This document shows, piece after piece, positions 11,851 to 22,140 of a DNA stretch of 64,000 nt. Numbering within the stretch: the stretch's first letter is position 1; every line of letters begins with the position of its first letter. The stretch covers positions 48,858,645 to 48,922,644 of the forward strand of contig CM033393.1 in NCBI GenBank assembly GCA_019426215.1. The letters are read 5' to 3'. This stretch comes from Buddleja alternifolia (taxonomy: Eukaryota; Streptophyta; Magnoliopsida; Lamiales; Scrophulariaceae). The notes beneath the pieces are model-generated. The model made no database searches. It was not told the DNA's origin and saw nothing but the letters and a program-made list of their open reading frames with translations. Made by a program: the position numbers and the translations under genes.

Positions 11851-13223
11851 CTCCTAATTTCGATGTTGGTCAATTACTAATAATCACTCGAAATGTATTA
11901 TTAACTGTGTGGAGGAGTAAATACATTTCATTGTAAATTGAGTAAATAATTATTATTAAAACCTTTCGTGTATTATTTTTAGTTGGTCAAAAGTGGAGGA
12001 GCAATCACTTGGCAGTGAAGTAAATACATTTCATATTCTGTATAATACATTTCAATGTTATGGATTCAAATTCTTGATTGTTAAAATATTATAAAAAATT
12101 AACAATTAATTAAGCTTACTTATACGTCCCGTTTTCACAATTTTTAAAAATGCAGGTAGATGTTTTCATATCAAAGTATTATTTATGTGCTATATTTTAC
12201 AATTTTATAGCATTGATCTTGAAAAATAACCACAATTGTTTGTGAGATATCAACACGATGAGAATTGTGATCTTTTCGGGTCATGTAAGGTCTTATATAT
12301 GGCCTAATCAAATTAGCTTATGCACATGTACTTTTAATAAAATATGAAAATTTATTTGGGTCAAAATGTAAAACAATCAACTAGAGTTATCGAAAAACGA
12401 ATTGTGATTAGATGTATTTTTGTCCAACAACTAAGATACTTTAATTATTATGCATTAAAAACTTAATCAGCCATGATTTAGGAATCCACATGCTCAAATT
12501 AAATGGTAGTTGAGTGGCTATCGTGATTCTAAACGTAAAATTGAGGGGCTAATAGTAACACTACTCCTAATTTCGATGTTGGTCAATTACTAATAATCAC
12601 TTGAAATGTATTATTCACTACGTGGAGGAGTAAATACATTTCATAGTAAACCGAGTAAATAATTATTATTAAAACCTTTCGTGTATTATTTTTAGTTGGT
12701 CAAAAGTGGAGGAGCAATCACTTGGCAGTGAAGTAAATACATTTCATATTCTGTATAATGCATTTCAATGTTGTGGATTCAAATTCTTGATTGTTAAAAT
12801 ATTATAAAAAATTAACAATTAATTAAGCTTGCTTATACATCCCGTTCTCACAATTTTTAAAAATGCAGGTAGATGTTTTCATATCAAAGTATTATTTATG
12901 TGTTATATTTTACAATTTTACAGCATTGATCTTGAAAAATAACCACAACTGTTTGTGAGATATCAACACGATGAGAATTGTGATCTTTTCGGGTCTTGTA
13001 AGATCCTATATATGGCTTAATCAAATATGCTTATGCACATGTACTGTTAATAAAATATGAAAATTTATTTGGGTCAAAATGTGATACAATCAACTAGAGT
13101 TATCGAAAGACTTTTTCTGATCAGATGTATTTTTGTCCAACAACTAGGATAATTTAATTATTATGCATTAAAAACTTAATCAACCATGATTTTGGAATCC
13201 ACATGCTCAAATTAAATGGTAGT
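11795..13223. repeat. Tandem duplication of a ~713-bp unit
   Basis: Unit 1 (11795-12507) and unit 2 (12508-13223) run in parallel from AGTTGAG.GGCTA to AAATGGTAGT with only scattered substitutions. The unit begins inside the right arm of the foldback and has no coding capacity. Two more copies lie at 14465-15177 and, cut short, from 15178. Confidence 0.85.
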
Positions 13224-13523
13224 ATAAAATTTTATGTGTTAAGCGAAAGTAACCTCAAAGATGATAATTCTTTTTCTTGATCATCATAAAAACACTTCTT
13301 TGCTTGTACTCAGCGTGAAGGTTTTCTATGTTTCAGGACTGTGTACTCGGTAACCTCATTGACTTGTGGTGCCACGTCATCATATCGCGTTTTGAAACTA
13401 AACCAACTCAAAAACTGGTGGACCCCACAATTCCATCACCACCGACTTCATAGCGGCAGATCGGATGTTGAACAACAAACCTCTCGTCTATGGGGCCCAA
13501 AACCATCAAAAATCCCTACTAAA

Positions 13524-13693
13524 ACCAAAGATATACTTGTTCAACATTCAATCTCGATATGGAGGAGTTATGGCTCTTAAGATGCTCCAAAAGAGCCTGA
13601 CTGGAGAAGTAGATCTTTCGACATATGCTGCATTCGCATTCATTTCGTCGTGGGTTTCTACATTCATTTTGTCGTGGGTTCCTACTTTTAGGC
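13524..13693. other. Unique spacer between inverted element ends
   Basis: About 170 bp separate the right TIR of element copy 1 from the left TIR of copy 2, which are inverted copies of each other and could pair. The spacer holds a two-fold direct repeat of about 24 bp (CATTCATTTCGTCGTGGGTT and a close variant, near 13637-13685). I see no gene. Confidence 0.5.
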
Positions 13694-15617
13694 AGTATTT
13701 TAGTAGGGATTTTTGATGGTTTCGGGCCCCATAGACGAGAGGTTTGTTGTTGAGACGTGTGGTTAACATCCGACCTACCGCTAAGAAGTCGGTGGTGATG
13801 GAACTGTGGGGGCCATCAATTTTTGAGTTGGTTTAGTTTCAAAATGCGATGTGATGACGTGGCACCGACGCCGCACAAATTGCTCGGATCCAGAGCATGA
13901 TGTGGTTTGCGGATGAAAAGTGGACAAGGGTTTTGGATAAGGGACTATTGAGTGGGATATTCTTTGGGGACAATTCAATTCTACACCCACTCCAATGGAC
14001 TAGTAGCATAGTCTTGCCCCAAAAAATATTGAAAGTGAAAGTCAAAAATAAAATACTCTTCAATAGCCACATTTTTTAATAAGATCACAACGTTTAAAAA
14101 CTAATAATTATATTTCACTTGCATATTCACTCTAGAATTCAGCACCTTCACAAAAGTCATCTTAGTCCCTCAATTTTACTTTGAAAATCACTTTGGTCCC
14201 CTAATTTCTAATTGCGTCGATTAAGTCCCTTAACTCAACAATTTGTTTCAATGTGGTCCTTCTGGTCGCTTTTGAAGTTGGAAAGTTGGCCACGTGCAAC
14301 GTACACGTCATGTTTTATTAATTATGAAATATCGATTTTACTCTTTAAGTTGGTCATGTGTGTGACACGTGACCAGCTTTCCAGCCAAAATTGACCGTAA
14401 AATGAGACGTGAGACCACATTGAAACAAATGGTTGAGTTGAGTGACTTGATCGACGCAATTAGAAGTTGAGTGGCTAACGTGATTCTAAACGTAAAATTG
14501 TGGGGCTAATAGTAACATTACTCCTAATTTCGATGTTGGTCAATTACTAATAATCACTCGAAATGTATTATTAACTATGTGGAGGAGTAAATACATTTCA
14601 TTGTAAATCGAGTAAATAATTATTATTAAAACCTTTCGTGTATTATTTTTAGTTGGTCAAAAGTGGAGGAGCAATCACTTGGCAGTGAAGTAAATACATT
14701 TCATATTCTGTATAATACATTTCAATGTTGTGGATCCAAATTCTTGATTGTTAAAATATTATAAAAAATTAACAATTAATTAAGCTTACTTATACGTCCC
14801 GTTTTCACAATTTTTAAAAATGCAGGTAGGTGTTTTCATATCAAAGTATTATTTATGTGCTATATTTTACAATTTTATAGCATTGATCTTGAAAAATAAC
14901 CACAATTGTTTGTGAGATATCAACACGATGAGAACTGTGATCTTTTCGGGTCATGTAAAGTCCTATATATGGCCTAATCAAATTAGCTTATGCACATGTA
15001 CTGTTAAAAAAATATGAAAATTTATTTGGGTCAAAATGTGATACAATCAACTAGAATTATCGAAAGACGAATTCTGATCAGAGGTATTTTTGTCCAACAA
15101 CTAGGATACTTTAATTATTATGCATTAAAAACTTAATCAGCCATAATTTAGGAATCCACATGCTCAAATTAAGTGGTAGTTGAGTGGCTAACGTGATTCT
15201 AAACGTAAAATTGAGGGGCTAATAGTAATATTACTCCTAATTTCGATGTTGGTCAATTTCTAATAATCACTCGAAATGTATTATTAACTAAGTGGATGAG
15301 TAAATACATTTCATAGTAAACCGAGTAAATTATTATTATTAAAACCTTTCGTGTATTATTTTTAGTTGGTCAAAAGTGGAGGAGCAATCACTTGGCAGTG
15401 AAGTAAATACATTTCATATTCTGTATAATGCATTTCAATGTTGTGGATTCAAATTCTTGATTGTTAAAATACTATAAAAAATTAACAATTAATTAAGCTT
15501 ACTTATACTTCCCGTTTTCACAATTTTTAAAAATGCAGGTAGATGTTTTCATATCAAAGTATTATTTATGTGCTATATTTTACAATTTTATAGCATTGAT
15601 CATGAAAAATAACCCTG
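13690..15617. mobile_element. Long-TIR non-coding element, copy 2 (right end lost)
   Basis: Direct repeat of 11023-12950 at a constant offset of about 2668 bp, with high identity by eye. It holds the left TIR, the foldback unit (14156-14518), one full 713-bp unit (14465-15177) and part of a second (15178 to about 15617). Its right part stops where copia coding sequence begins at about 15600-15617, so the right TIR is missing. Confidence 0.75.
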
Positions 15618-16831
15618 AAGGATTTAATATGCCTGAAGCATATAAATCAAGTTCTCGAGAACATTATTCAATTAAATTAAGTAAATCATTGTATGGACTG
15701 AAACAATCTGGACGAATGTGGTATAATTGTCTCAGTGAATATTTGTTGAAGGAAGGATATAAGAATGATCAAATTTGTCCTTGTATATTTATGAAAAAAT
15801 CTGGAAATGAGTTTGGTATAATTACAGTTTATGTTGACGATTTACATATCGTTGGAACTCCTGAAGAGATTCAAAAAGTTGTTAATTGCTTAAAGAAAGA
15901 ATTTGAGATGAAAAATCTTGGAAGAACAAAATTTTGCCTTGGGTTGCAAATTGAATATTTAAATAACGGAATTTTTGTATATCAAGACGCTTATGTGTCA
16001 AAGATGCTAAAGCGATTCTACATGGATAAATCACATCCATTGAGCACCCCAATGGTCGTAAGGTCACTAGATGTGAACAAAGATCATTTTCGACCTCGAG
16101 AAAGTGATGAAGAACTCCTTGGTCCTGAAGTACCATATCTAAGTGCAATCGGTGCACTAATGTATCTTGCTTGTCATACTCGACCTGATATAGCATTCAC
16201 TATTAATCTATTAGCAAGATATAGTTCTTCTCCTACACGAAGGCATTGGAATGGTGTTAAACAGGTACTCCGCTACCTTAGAGGAACAATTGATATGGGC
16301 TTGTTTTATTCAAATGTACACACGTCCGAATTGATTGGATATGCAGATGTTGAATATATGTCTGATCCTCATAATGGTCGTTCACAAACAGGCTATTTAT
16401 ATACATGTGGTGGCACAGCCATTTCATGGCGATCAATGAAACAAACTATATCGGCCACATCATCTAATCATGAAGAAATCTTGGCTATTCACGAGGCAAG
16501 TCGAGGATGTGTTTGGTTAAGATCCATGATTCAAAACATTCGAGGGACTTGTGGTTTATCTTCTGGAAAAATGATCCCGACGATCTTATATGAAGATAAT
16601 TCCGCATGTATCGCACAATTGAAAGAAATGTACATTAAAGAAGATAGAACAAAACATATTTCACCGTAGTTCTTTTTCACTCACGATCTTCAGAAGAATG
16701 GTGATATCAATGTTCAACAAATCCGTTCTAGTGATAATCTTGCTGATTTGTTCACCAAGGCACTTCCCACAGCAACATTTGAAAAACTAGTCCACAATAT
16801 TGGCGTGCGTAGACTTAAAGATCTTGACTGA
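15600..16831 (+). pseudogene. Copia RT-RNase H remnant with a nonsense codon
   Basis: The frame opens with the RT entry block (PEGFNMPEAY), continues with LYGLKQSGRMWY and the catalytic YVDD at 15830-15841, then the RNase H region with SWRSMKQ and EDNSACI. A TAG at 16667-16669 interrupts it just after KHISP; the same frame continues past it (FFFTHDL, then the conserved NLADLFTKALP) to TGA at 16829-16831. It encodes the C-terminal part of a copia polyprotein that would reverse-transcribe element RNA. With the upstream half of pol missing it cannot be functional. Confidence 0.88.
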
Positions 16832-17046
16832 TATTGTCATGAGGGGGAGATAACACGCGTTGCACTCTTTTTCCCTTAACCAAGATTTTTCCCACTGAGT
16901 TTTCCTGGTAAGGTTTTTAATGAGGCAACATTTGATTGTGTATTGATATGTACTCTTTTTTTTTCACTAGGTTTTTGTCCCAATGGGTTTTTCCTAGTAA
17001 GGTTTTAACGAGACATATTTTTAAGTGATAGACATCCAAGGGGGAG

Positions 17047-17284
17047 TATTATGAATAATTATTTGTGGATGTCTATTCATCTTCCAATTTCTTCATGGCC
17101 ACTCAACTTTAATCAATATAATTTACTCTTATTATAATGTAATAAATCTTTAATATTCTTGTTTTGTGCTATCAATAGGCTATACCATTGTATTGTAAAA
17201 ACACACAAAAATATCAATAAAAGAGTTATCTACTTAATTCTCTCATTCTCTCAACTTTATAATATTTGAGGTTATTTCATAACA
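17047..17284 (+). repeat. 3' LTR of the truncated copia element
   Basis: Begins TATTATGAATAATTATTTG after the purine tract AAGGGGGAG and ends TTATTTCATAACA. The two ends are short inverted repeats (TATGAA and TTCATA), with the usual TG at the left end mutated to TA. About 238 bp. There is no 5' LTR, so the target duplication cannot be verified. Confidence 0.7.
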
Positions 17285-17340
17285 ATATTAAAAATTGTGT
17301 AAATCCTCTCAATTATAGGGCTAGTCAATAACATAAAATC

Positions 17341-18027
17341 AGGATAATTACATTTTTCGTCTCTAAACTTGTCACCAAAAATACATTTGGTCCCTTATGT
17401 TACAAACTCGATACATTTGGTCCCTCAACTTGTCAATTTTATACACATTTAGTCCCTACCTTTAACTTTCCGTATAAATTAATGGAATCCTCCCAAAAAA
17501 TAAAAATTAGGGTTTTGTTAGGTTTTTCAATTTGAAAATTTTCAAATTTGAAGTCAATTGTGCCTAGGTAGTCAAATTTCAATCCGCCAGATGGAGATTG
17601 GACAAAAAATAAAAAATTTAATAAAAATAAAAAAATGTTTAAAATTTTGAAAAGTTAAATATTATTTTAAATAATAAAATTAACTAAAAATAGAAAAAAA
17701 TAAAACAAATAAAAAAAACTAATGAAAATATTAATATAAAAAAAATATTTCAAGAACAAAAATTTAAATATTATTTTAATAATAAAATTAAAAAAAGATA
17801 TAAAATAAAAAAAAATAGAAACTAATTATAAATATTAGTATAAAAAATAAAAAAAATATTTCAAAAAAAATAATAATAATATACAACGCAGCTCACGTAA
17901 ATTGATGGCAGATACTACATTTATGCACATTGTGTAAGTTGATGGACCAAATGTGTCAAGTCTGTAACATGAAAGACCAATTATGTTTTCGGCAATAAGT
18001 TTAGGGACGAAAAATATAATTATCCCA
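17341..18027. mobile_element. Non-autonomous TIR transposon (MULE-type MITE)
   Basis: The ends GGATAATTACATTTTTCGTC and GACGAAAAATATAATTATCC are inverted, with similarity over about 130 bp containing TTTGGTCC-type words. The flanks ACATAAAATC (17331-17340) and ACGTAAAATC (18028-18037) form a 10-bp target duplication with one mismatch. About 687 bp, AT-rich centre with A-runs, no coding sequence. Confidence 0.75.
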
Positions 18028-18038
18028 CGTAAAATCCC

Positions 18039-18257
18039 TAAAATCATCTTTTTCAACCCCTTGAAACAACTACGGGAGAATGTCCATCATCAACCTCGAA
18101 GCCTCAATTTTCACCATTGTTGTCTCAACATATAAGAGGTTCTCTACCCTAAAATCATCTTTTCAACCCCTTCAAACAATCACGGGAGAATGTCCATCAT
18201 CAACCTCAAAGCCTCAATTTTCACCATATTTTGTCTCAACATATAAGAGGTTCTCTA
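18039..18257. repeat. Two-copy ~110-bp tandem repeat
   Basis: Copy 1 (18039-18148) and copy 2 (18149-18257) both run from CTAAAATCATC through ATGTCCATCATCAACCTC to AAGAGGTTCTCTA. A 62-codon frame across both is a by-product; no protein family is recognised. Confidence 0.85.
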
Positions 18258-18944
18258 AGAGATTTTAGGTATCTTAGTTTATTGTCCAAATTGCAATTGG
18301 AATTGCGAGGGAGGACTTCTATAAATATTTATGGTAAAATTTTACCGTTGAACTTTACAAATTTTCACATTTTTTACTTGGTACAACTCCGTTACTTTTG
18401 TATTCATAATTTTACCCTTCTAAATTGAGTGAATTCGTATTTTTGGTGATTTCAATTATGTAAATTTGCTTTTGGCCGTAAAATACCAAATCATATGCAA
18501 TTCGAGGATGCGAACTATGAAGGCTTAAAAGATGACATTTTTTGAGTGTGGAATCTGCCAATTACCTTAACCCTCTTAATGGGTTAATTTGGGGTCATTC
18601 TACCCAATAGGGGACATTTACTAAAATACCCGATTCAATGATGTATATGGGGACCACTGATATCGGTGTGACATAGAATTTCACGTTAATTTGGAACCAA
18701 AACCCTGCTGAAGTCTTTATTAACACACGAATGAAGAGAAGAAAGTACAAAACCAAACCAAACCAAACCAAACCCTGTTTACATTTTCCTTCAAAAAGTT
18801 AAAGAATTTTCCAATGGGTAAGTCGTTTTCTATCAAAGGGGGAGTTCAATTAAATTCTTGCAATCGCAAAAATATGATTTTTAAATTTATTTTTTAATTT
18901 TGTTGTTGGTTGCAGAAGGAAGAGGAGAAAAAGAGGGAAAGGTG
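18258..18944. other. Upstream region of the unknown gene
   Basis: It contains the right copy of the duplicated promoter-like segment (about 18690-18860), an AAACC microsatellite near 18754-18775 and the probable 5' UTR. No coding sequence is recognised. Confidence 0.55.
18690..18860 (+). repeat. Promoter-like segment duplicated from/at 9225-9976 (right copy)
   Basis: Contains AATTTGGAACCAAAACCCTG followed closely by CATTTTCCTTCAAAAAG and CCAATGGGTAAGTCGTTTTC, the same two blocks that are found farther apart near 9225-9976. It lies 85-255 bp upstream of the ATG of the next gene and so may include its promoter or 5' UTR. Confidence 0.75.
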
Positions 18945-20575
18945 ATGGAGGGTGTGGCGTCCATAGCCCTTTTGCCGAATGGGTCTATTTCAGGCCATTT
19001 TATTCATCTTCCCAACTCCATCTGCTATGCCCTCCATGGCATTGGTATGTACCATTTATCCTTCACTTTGATACTACTATTTTGATCATACTGTTTTCTT
19101 AGGTCCATTATGTTTTCATTGCTTTGTATTTCTACTGTTTTGAGATTTTGTATTAGTGTTGTCTTTGTGTGTCTACTCAATTTGTCTTGAATTTCTTCAT
19201 TTGTCACTCATTTTGCCTTAATAGCTCGAGACTTGTATAGATTCCTGAGTGGGTTTATAATCAGGGACAAAACCAGAAATATAGGTTAAGGGGGTCGAAT
19301 ACAAAACAAAGGGAGCCAAAACGGATATTTTTAGATTTTAGGGGCGAAATTTTAAATTTCAAAAATTTGTAGGGTAAAAAATTAATTTTTCAAAGTTCGG
19401 GGGGTGTGGGGGAGTACCCCCACCAAACCCCCTGGCTCCATTCCTGTTTATAATAAACTCGAGTTGTACAAAGCGGAAGCTTGGGGTGACAACACAAGCA
19501 CACAGAGAGTAGAGAGAGAGGAAAATGTATATGTATCTTTTTCACTTGTGTGTTTACCCTGCACTGGAATTTGCTTATTCATTGTTTTTTTGCCTACTCT
19601 CTTGGTGAAAGAGCTGGAGTGTGAAAGAGAGTGCAGCAGGGGTGAGGATTACCGCTTGATCAAGCTCACGATTACAGACTATAGTGTTAGTTTCATCTGC
19701 TTTTGCTGTTTAATACTTCTGATGCTCGCTCACATTTCTTGTTTCGATTAGAAGAAAAAAATTTAAACTGACATCCACCCGCTTTCGTCCTAGAACAGAG
19801 TAAGAAAGAAAGAGATATTGTGGTGGAGTGTAGAGGACATGATGCCGCCAAGATATGTAACACTGATCATGCTCACGGGTAAGTGAGTCATTGTCTAGTC
19901 TAGGAATATTTTCACACTATAATCCCGTTTACTTTAGTAAGCCTCTTTTCTTTTTGTTCACGCCTTTTCTTCTTCATTACGATGGACAAATACATGCTGC
20001 TCGAAATCTTAAAAAAATTTGTACGCTTTTGTCATAATTCTAGTGAGTTTCAATGTCCGAATAGTTAGTTGATTCATTGTTTTGCCTTTGGAAATTGGTC
20101 TCTCTCTGGCTTTTGTGAGATTGCTCTTTTATTGTGTTTCGGTGTTTCATTTTGCAAACAGTTGGCAGAAGGATGTTGTGGGTATGGTCGAGGAGAAGCA
20201 CGGGAAATCTAAGGTTTCGGTTTCTTTCGAATGTGAAACACTGAAAGCTGAGAAAGCAGCTGAGGACCATCTCATGAAATTCATGCCTAAGTTAGCTGGG
20301 ATGGATGCTGTTGGTAAAATTCCAAACACTTTCTAATTCTTGTCATGTTAGTTCATTTTGTTCTGACTTGTTTATATATGTCAACTCCAAAAGTTTAGTA
20401 AGTTTAAATAGATCAAGCAGCTTGATGTCTATCGTATTTTTTGATTCGTTTGGCAGATTCCTTTGTTCTTAATTAGAAATCTGATTTTGCAGTTAATATT
20501 GGCAACATGACCATCGTGGGTTTGGATTTTGAAGCGGAACCTGAACCGGAGGGCGAGAGAAACGGGCGACAGTGA
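18945..20575 (+). CDS. Conserved plant protein of unknown function
   Basis: Five exons join in frame: 18945-19044, 19612-19685, 19799-19878, 20162-20313 and 20493-20575, giving 162 residues; introns are GT-AG. The protein begins MEGVASIALLPNGSISGHFI and contains CERECSRGEDYRLIKLTITD, then VECRGHDAA, then FECETLKAEKAAEDHL and FMPKLAGMDAVVN, ending in an acidic Glu/Pro-rich tail. I recognise the pattern as a conserved plant protein but cannot give it a function. No signal peptide or membrane segment is seen; it is probably soluble. Exon 2 uses an AG acceptor immediately followed by another AG (19610-19613), a possible source of alternative splicing. The constant frame across four introns supports the model. 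Confidence 0.85.
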
Positions 20576-21396
20576 TTAGTATTTTGTATATGAAGGCCCT
20601 TATGGATTCTATTTATTACCTAAGAGCTCTTCTGCGTTTCTCCTTCGTGTTTTCTCAAACATGTAAAGATGGTAGACTATGTTTGGTCATTTCTATGGAT
20701 TTTTAAGTCTCAAGCAACAATCTTTAACCTTTTTTTTAACACAGTTTACCAAGAGTTGTTTTATATACACACACGTTGAAAAATGGTCATACAATTTTAC
20801 GTCGCATAGGTATGGATTTTCACAATCGCTGTACAAATGATTCCAAATCCACCCAAATATCAGTCATGTGAAACCCTTCCTTAAATACGAGAAGTCTTGT
20901 ATCAGAACAGCACAACCGAATTAAAGAAGAATAGGTCGACAAATATTGTAGACAAAGTTAGTGTGTTTAATAATAGTACACATTTTCATTCATATAAGGT
21001 ACATACTAAAAGCCATATAATGTACAAAACGATACATTTTAAAAAACAATGGTGAATACGTAATGGTTAACAGTAATACTGTGCTAGCCTGCGAATAGGA
21101 AGACAAAGGTTCCATAGCAGTGAAGTTGAGTAGAATGGAACTCAACCTAAAACGGCCCATAATATCCGACTCACCCAATTCTTCATATAGCATCCACAAG
21201 TTTTCCAAGGTACAGGTGCATCAAATCTTTTATGCCAATGTAATACCTAGAACTTACTTTTTAAAAGAAAAAAGGTTAGGAAATAAATAAATAAGGATCA
21301 AGGCAAATCAAGGAAGAATGCAACCTCCTATAAAATTGTGAGCTCAAGAATTGAAAAACAAAGCTGATCAACGAATACCTGAGTTACACTAAATAA
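20576..21396. other. Convergent 3' UTRs
   Basis: The plus-strand unknown gene and the minus-strand F-box gene end towards each other here. No further gene or clear repeat is seen. Confidence 0.55.
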
Positions 21397-22140
21397 TCAT
21401 TCCTCCGATGCTTCATCTGTATCAGATAAGGGCAATAGAGTACAAATCCCAAGCACGTGCCCATTAAGACACACATAATACTCAATGCAATCGTCATAAG
21501 CACCCAACCGACAGCTAGCACTTGATGGTATCATCTTTCCTGCAAGCATGTTCCACAGCTTCGCCTTACAATATGGGCACACCTCCGTTGGATGCAGCGG
21601 AGCATTTCTCTTGATCAGCGTTTTCCTGACCTTTGATGTTGCAAAAGATTTAAATAACCCACGAAAAAAGCCAACATCCCCTTCATCACCTTGGTCAAGA
21701 TGCTCGCAAGGATCAGAAACATATAAAACATCTGTTCTGCATTGTGGTAATAGAAAGCTCTTTCCTGATGTTCTTGAGAAGCGTGTTCGGTACACAAAGT
21801 GTCCCGGAATGTGAATACCGTTGAATAATCCGTCTTTTCTACATCCAGAACAATATATAAGTAGCTTGCCAAGTGCTGTCCAGTTACCATCTGCGCTGTG
21901 ACTTCCACTGGATTGCAAATCGAGCATCATTTTAGGAGCTCGAGTTTTGCAGAACTCTTTCCAGAGAACTCGTTTGGCGAGATCATCAAACCATTTGCAT
22001 GCACATGAAACCGCTGCAATCAATTTAGGGTTCCATTTCAAATGATTAAAAACTAAGAATATCACGTCTTCTGAAAGGTGCCCTTTCGTACAAACACAAC
22101 TTGATGAGTGAATGCAGCGATGTTGTTTTGTGAGAATCAT
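21397..22140 (-). CDS. EDL: EID1-like F-box protein
   Basis: Single coding exon of 247 residues. The start is the ATG at 22138-22140 (MILTKQHRC), the expected N-terminus of EID1-like proteins; the open frame upstream has no ATG and a CAG acceptor 12 bases upstream suggests a 5' UTR intron. An F-box-like segment lies at about residues 20-62 (LSEDVIFLVFNHL ... AAVSCACKWFDDLAKRVLW), then family blocks WKEFCKTRAPKMM, GKLLIYCSGC, HFVYRTRFSRTSGKSFLLP, and Cys pairs (CPYC). EID1 and its relatives are SCF substrate adaptors acting in phytochrome A light signalling and ABA responses; the exact substrate is unknown. The frame is intact and close to family length. Confidence 0.9.
   Translation of the reverse strand: MILTKQHRCIHSSSCVCTKGHLSEDVIFLVFNHLKWNPKLIAAVSCACKWFDDLAKRVLWKEFCKTRAPKMMLDLQSSGSHSADGNWTALGKLLIYCSGCRKDGLFNGIHIPGHFVYRTRFSRTSGKSFLLPQCRTDVLYVSDPCEHLDQGDEGDVGFFRGLFKSFATSKVRKTLIKRNAPLHPTEVCPYCKAKLWNMLAGKMIPSSASCRLGAYDDCIEYYVCLNGHVLGICTLLPLSDTDEASEE

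Larger units (their letters stand above)
11023..13527. mobile_element. Long-TIR non-coding element, copy 1
   Basis: The left end, TTTAGTAGGGATTTTTGATG through about 11200, is the inverted counterpart of the right end at about 13368-13527, giving arms of roughly 160-170 bp. Between them sit a foldback unit (11488-11850) and a 713-bp tandem duplication. No transposase or other coding sequence is seen. I found no convincing target duplication next to the ends, so the class (Mutator-like or foldback) is inferred from TIR length only. Confidence 0.7.
15600..17284 (+). mobile_element. 5'-truncated Ty1/copia retrotransposon
   Basis: RT/RNase H coding sequence, a polypurine tract (about 17038-17046) and a 3' LTR remain. 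Gag, protease, integrase and the 5' LTR are gone; the 5' break falls against the non-coding element on the left. The junction shares the words GATC.TGAAAAATAACC with the equivalent place in the other tandem units, which suggests microhomology at the break. Confidence 0.85.

Noticed and set aside
13341..14079. Several 60-83 codon frames, some similar on both strands
   Set aside because: They are the inverted TIR arms read in both directions (for example NNKPLVYGA... on each strand).
18080..18268. 62-codon frame with an internal protein repeat
   Set aside because: It is a translation of the 110-bp tandem DNA repeat; no start context or family.
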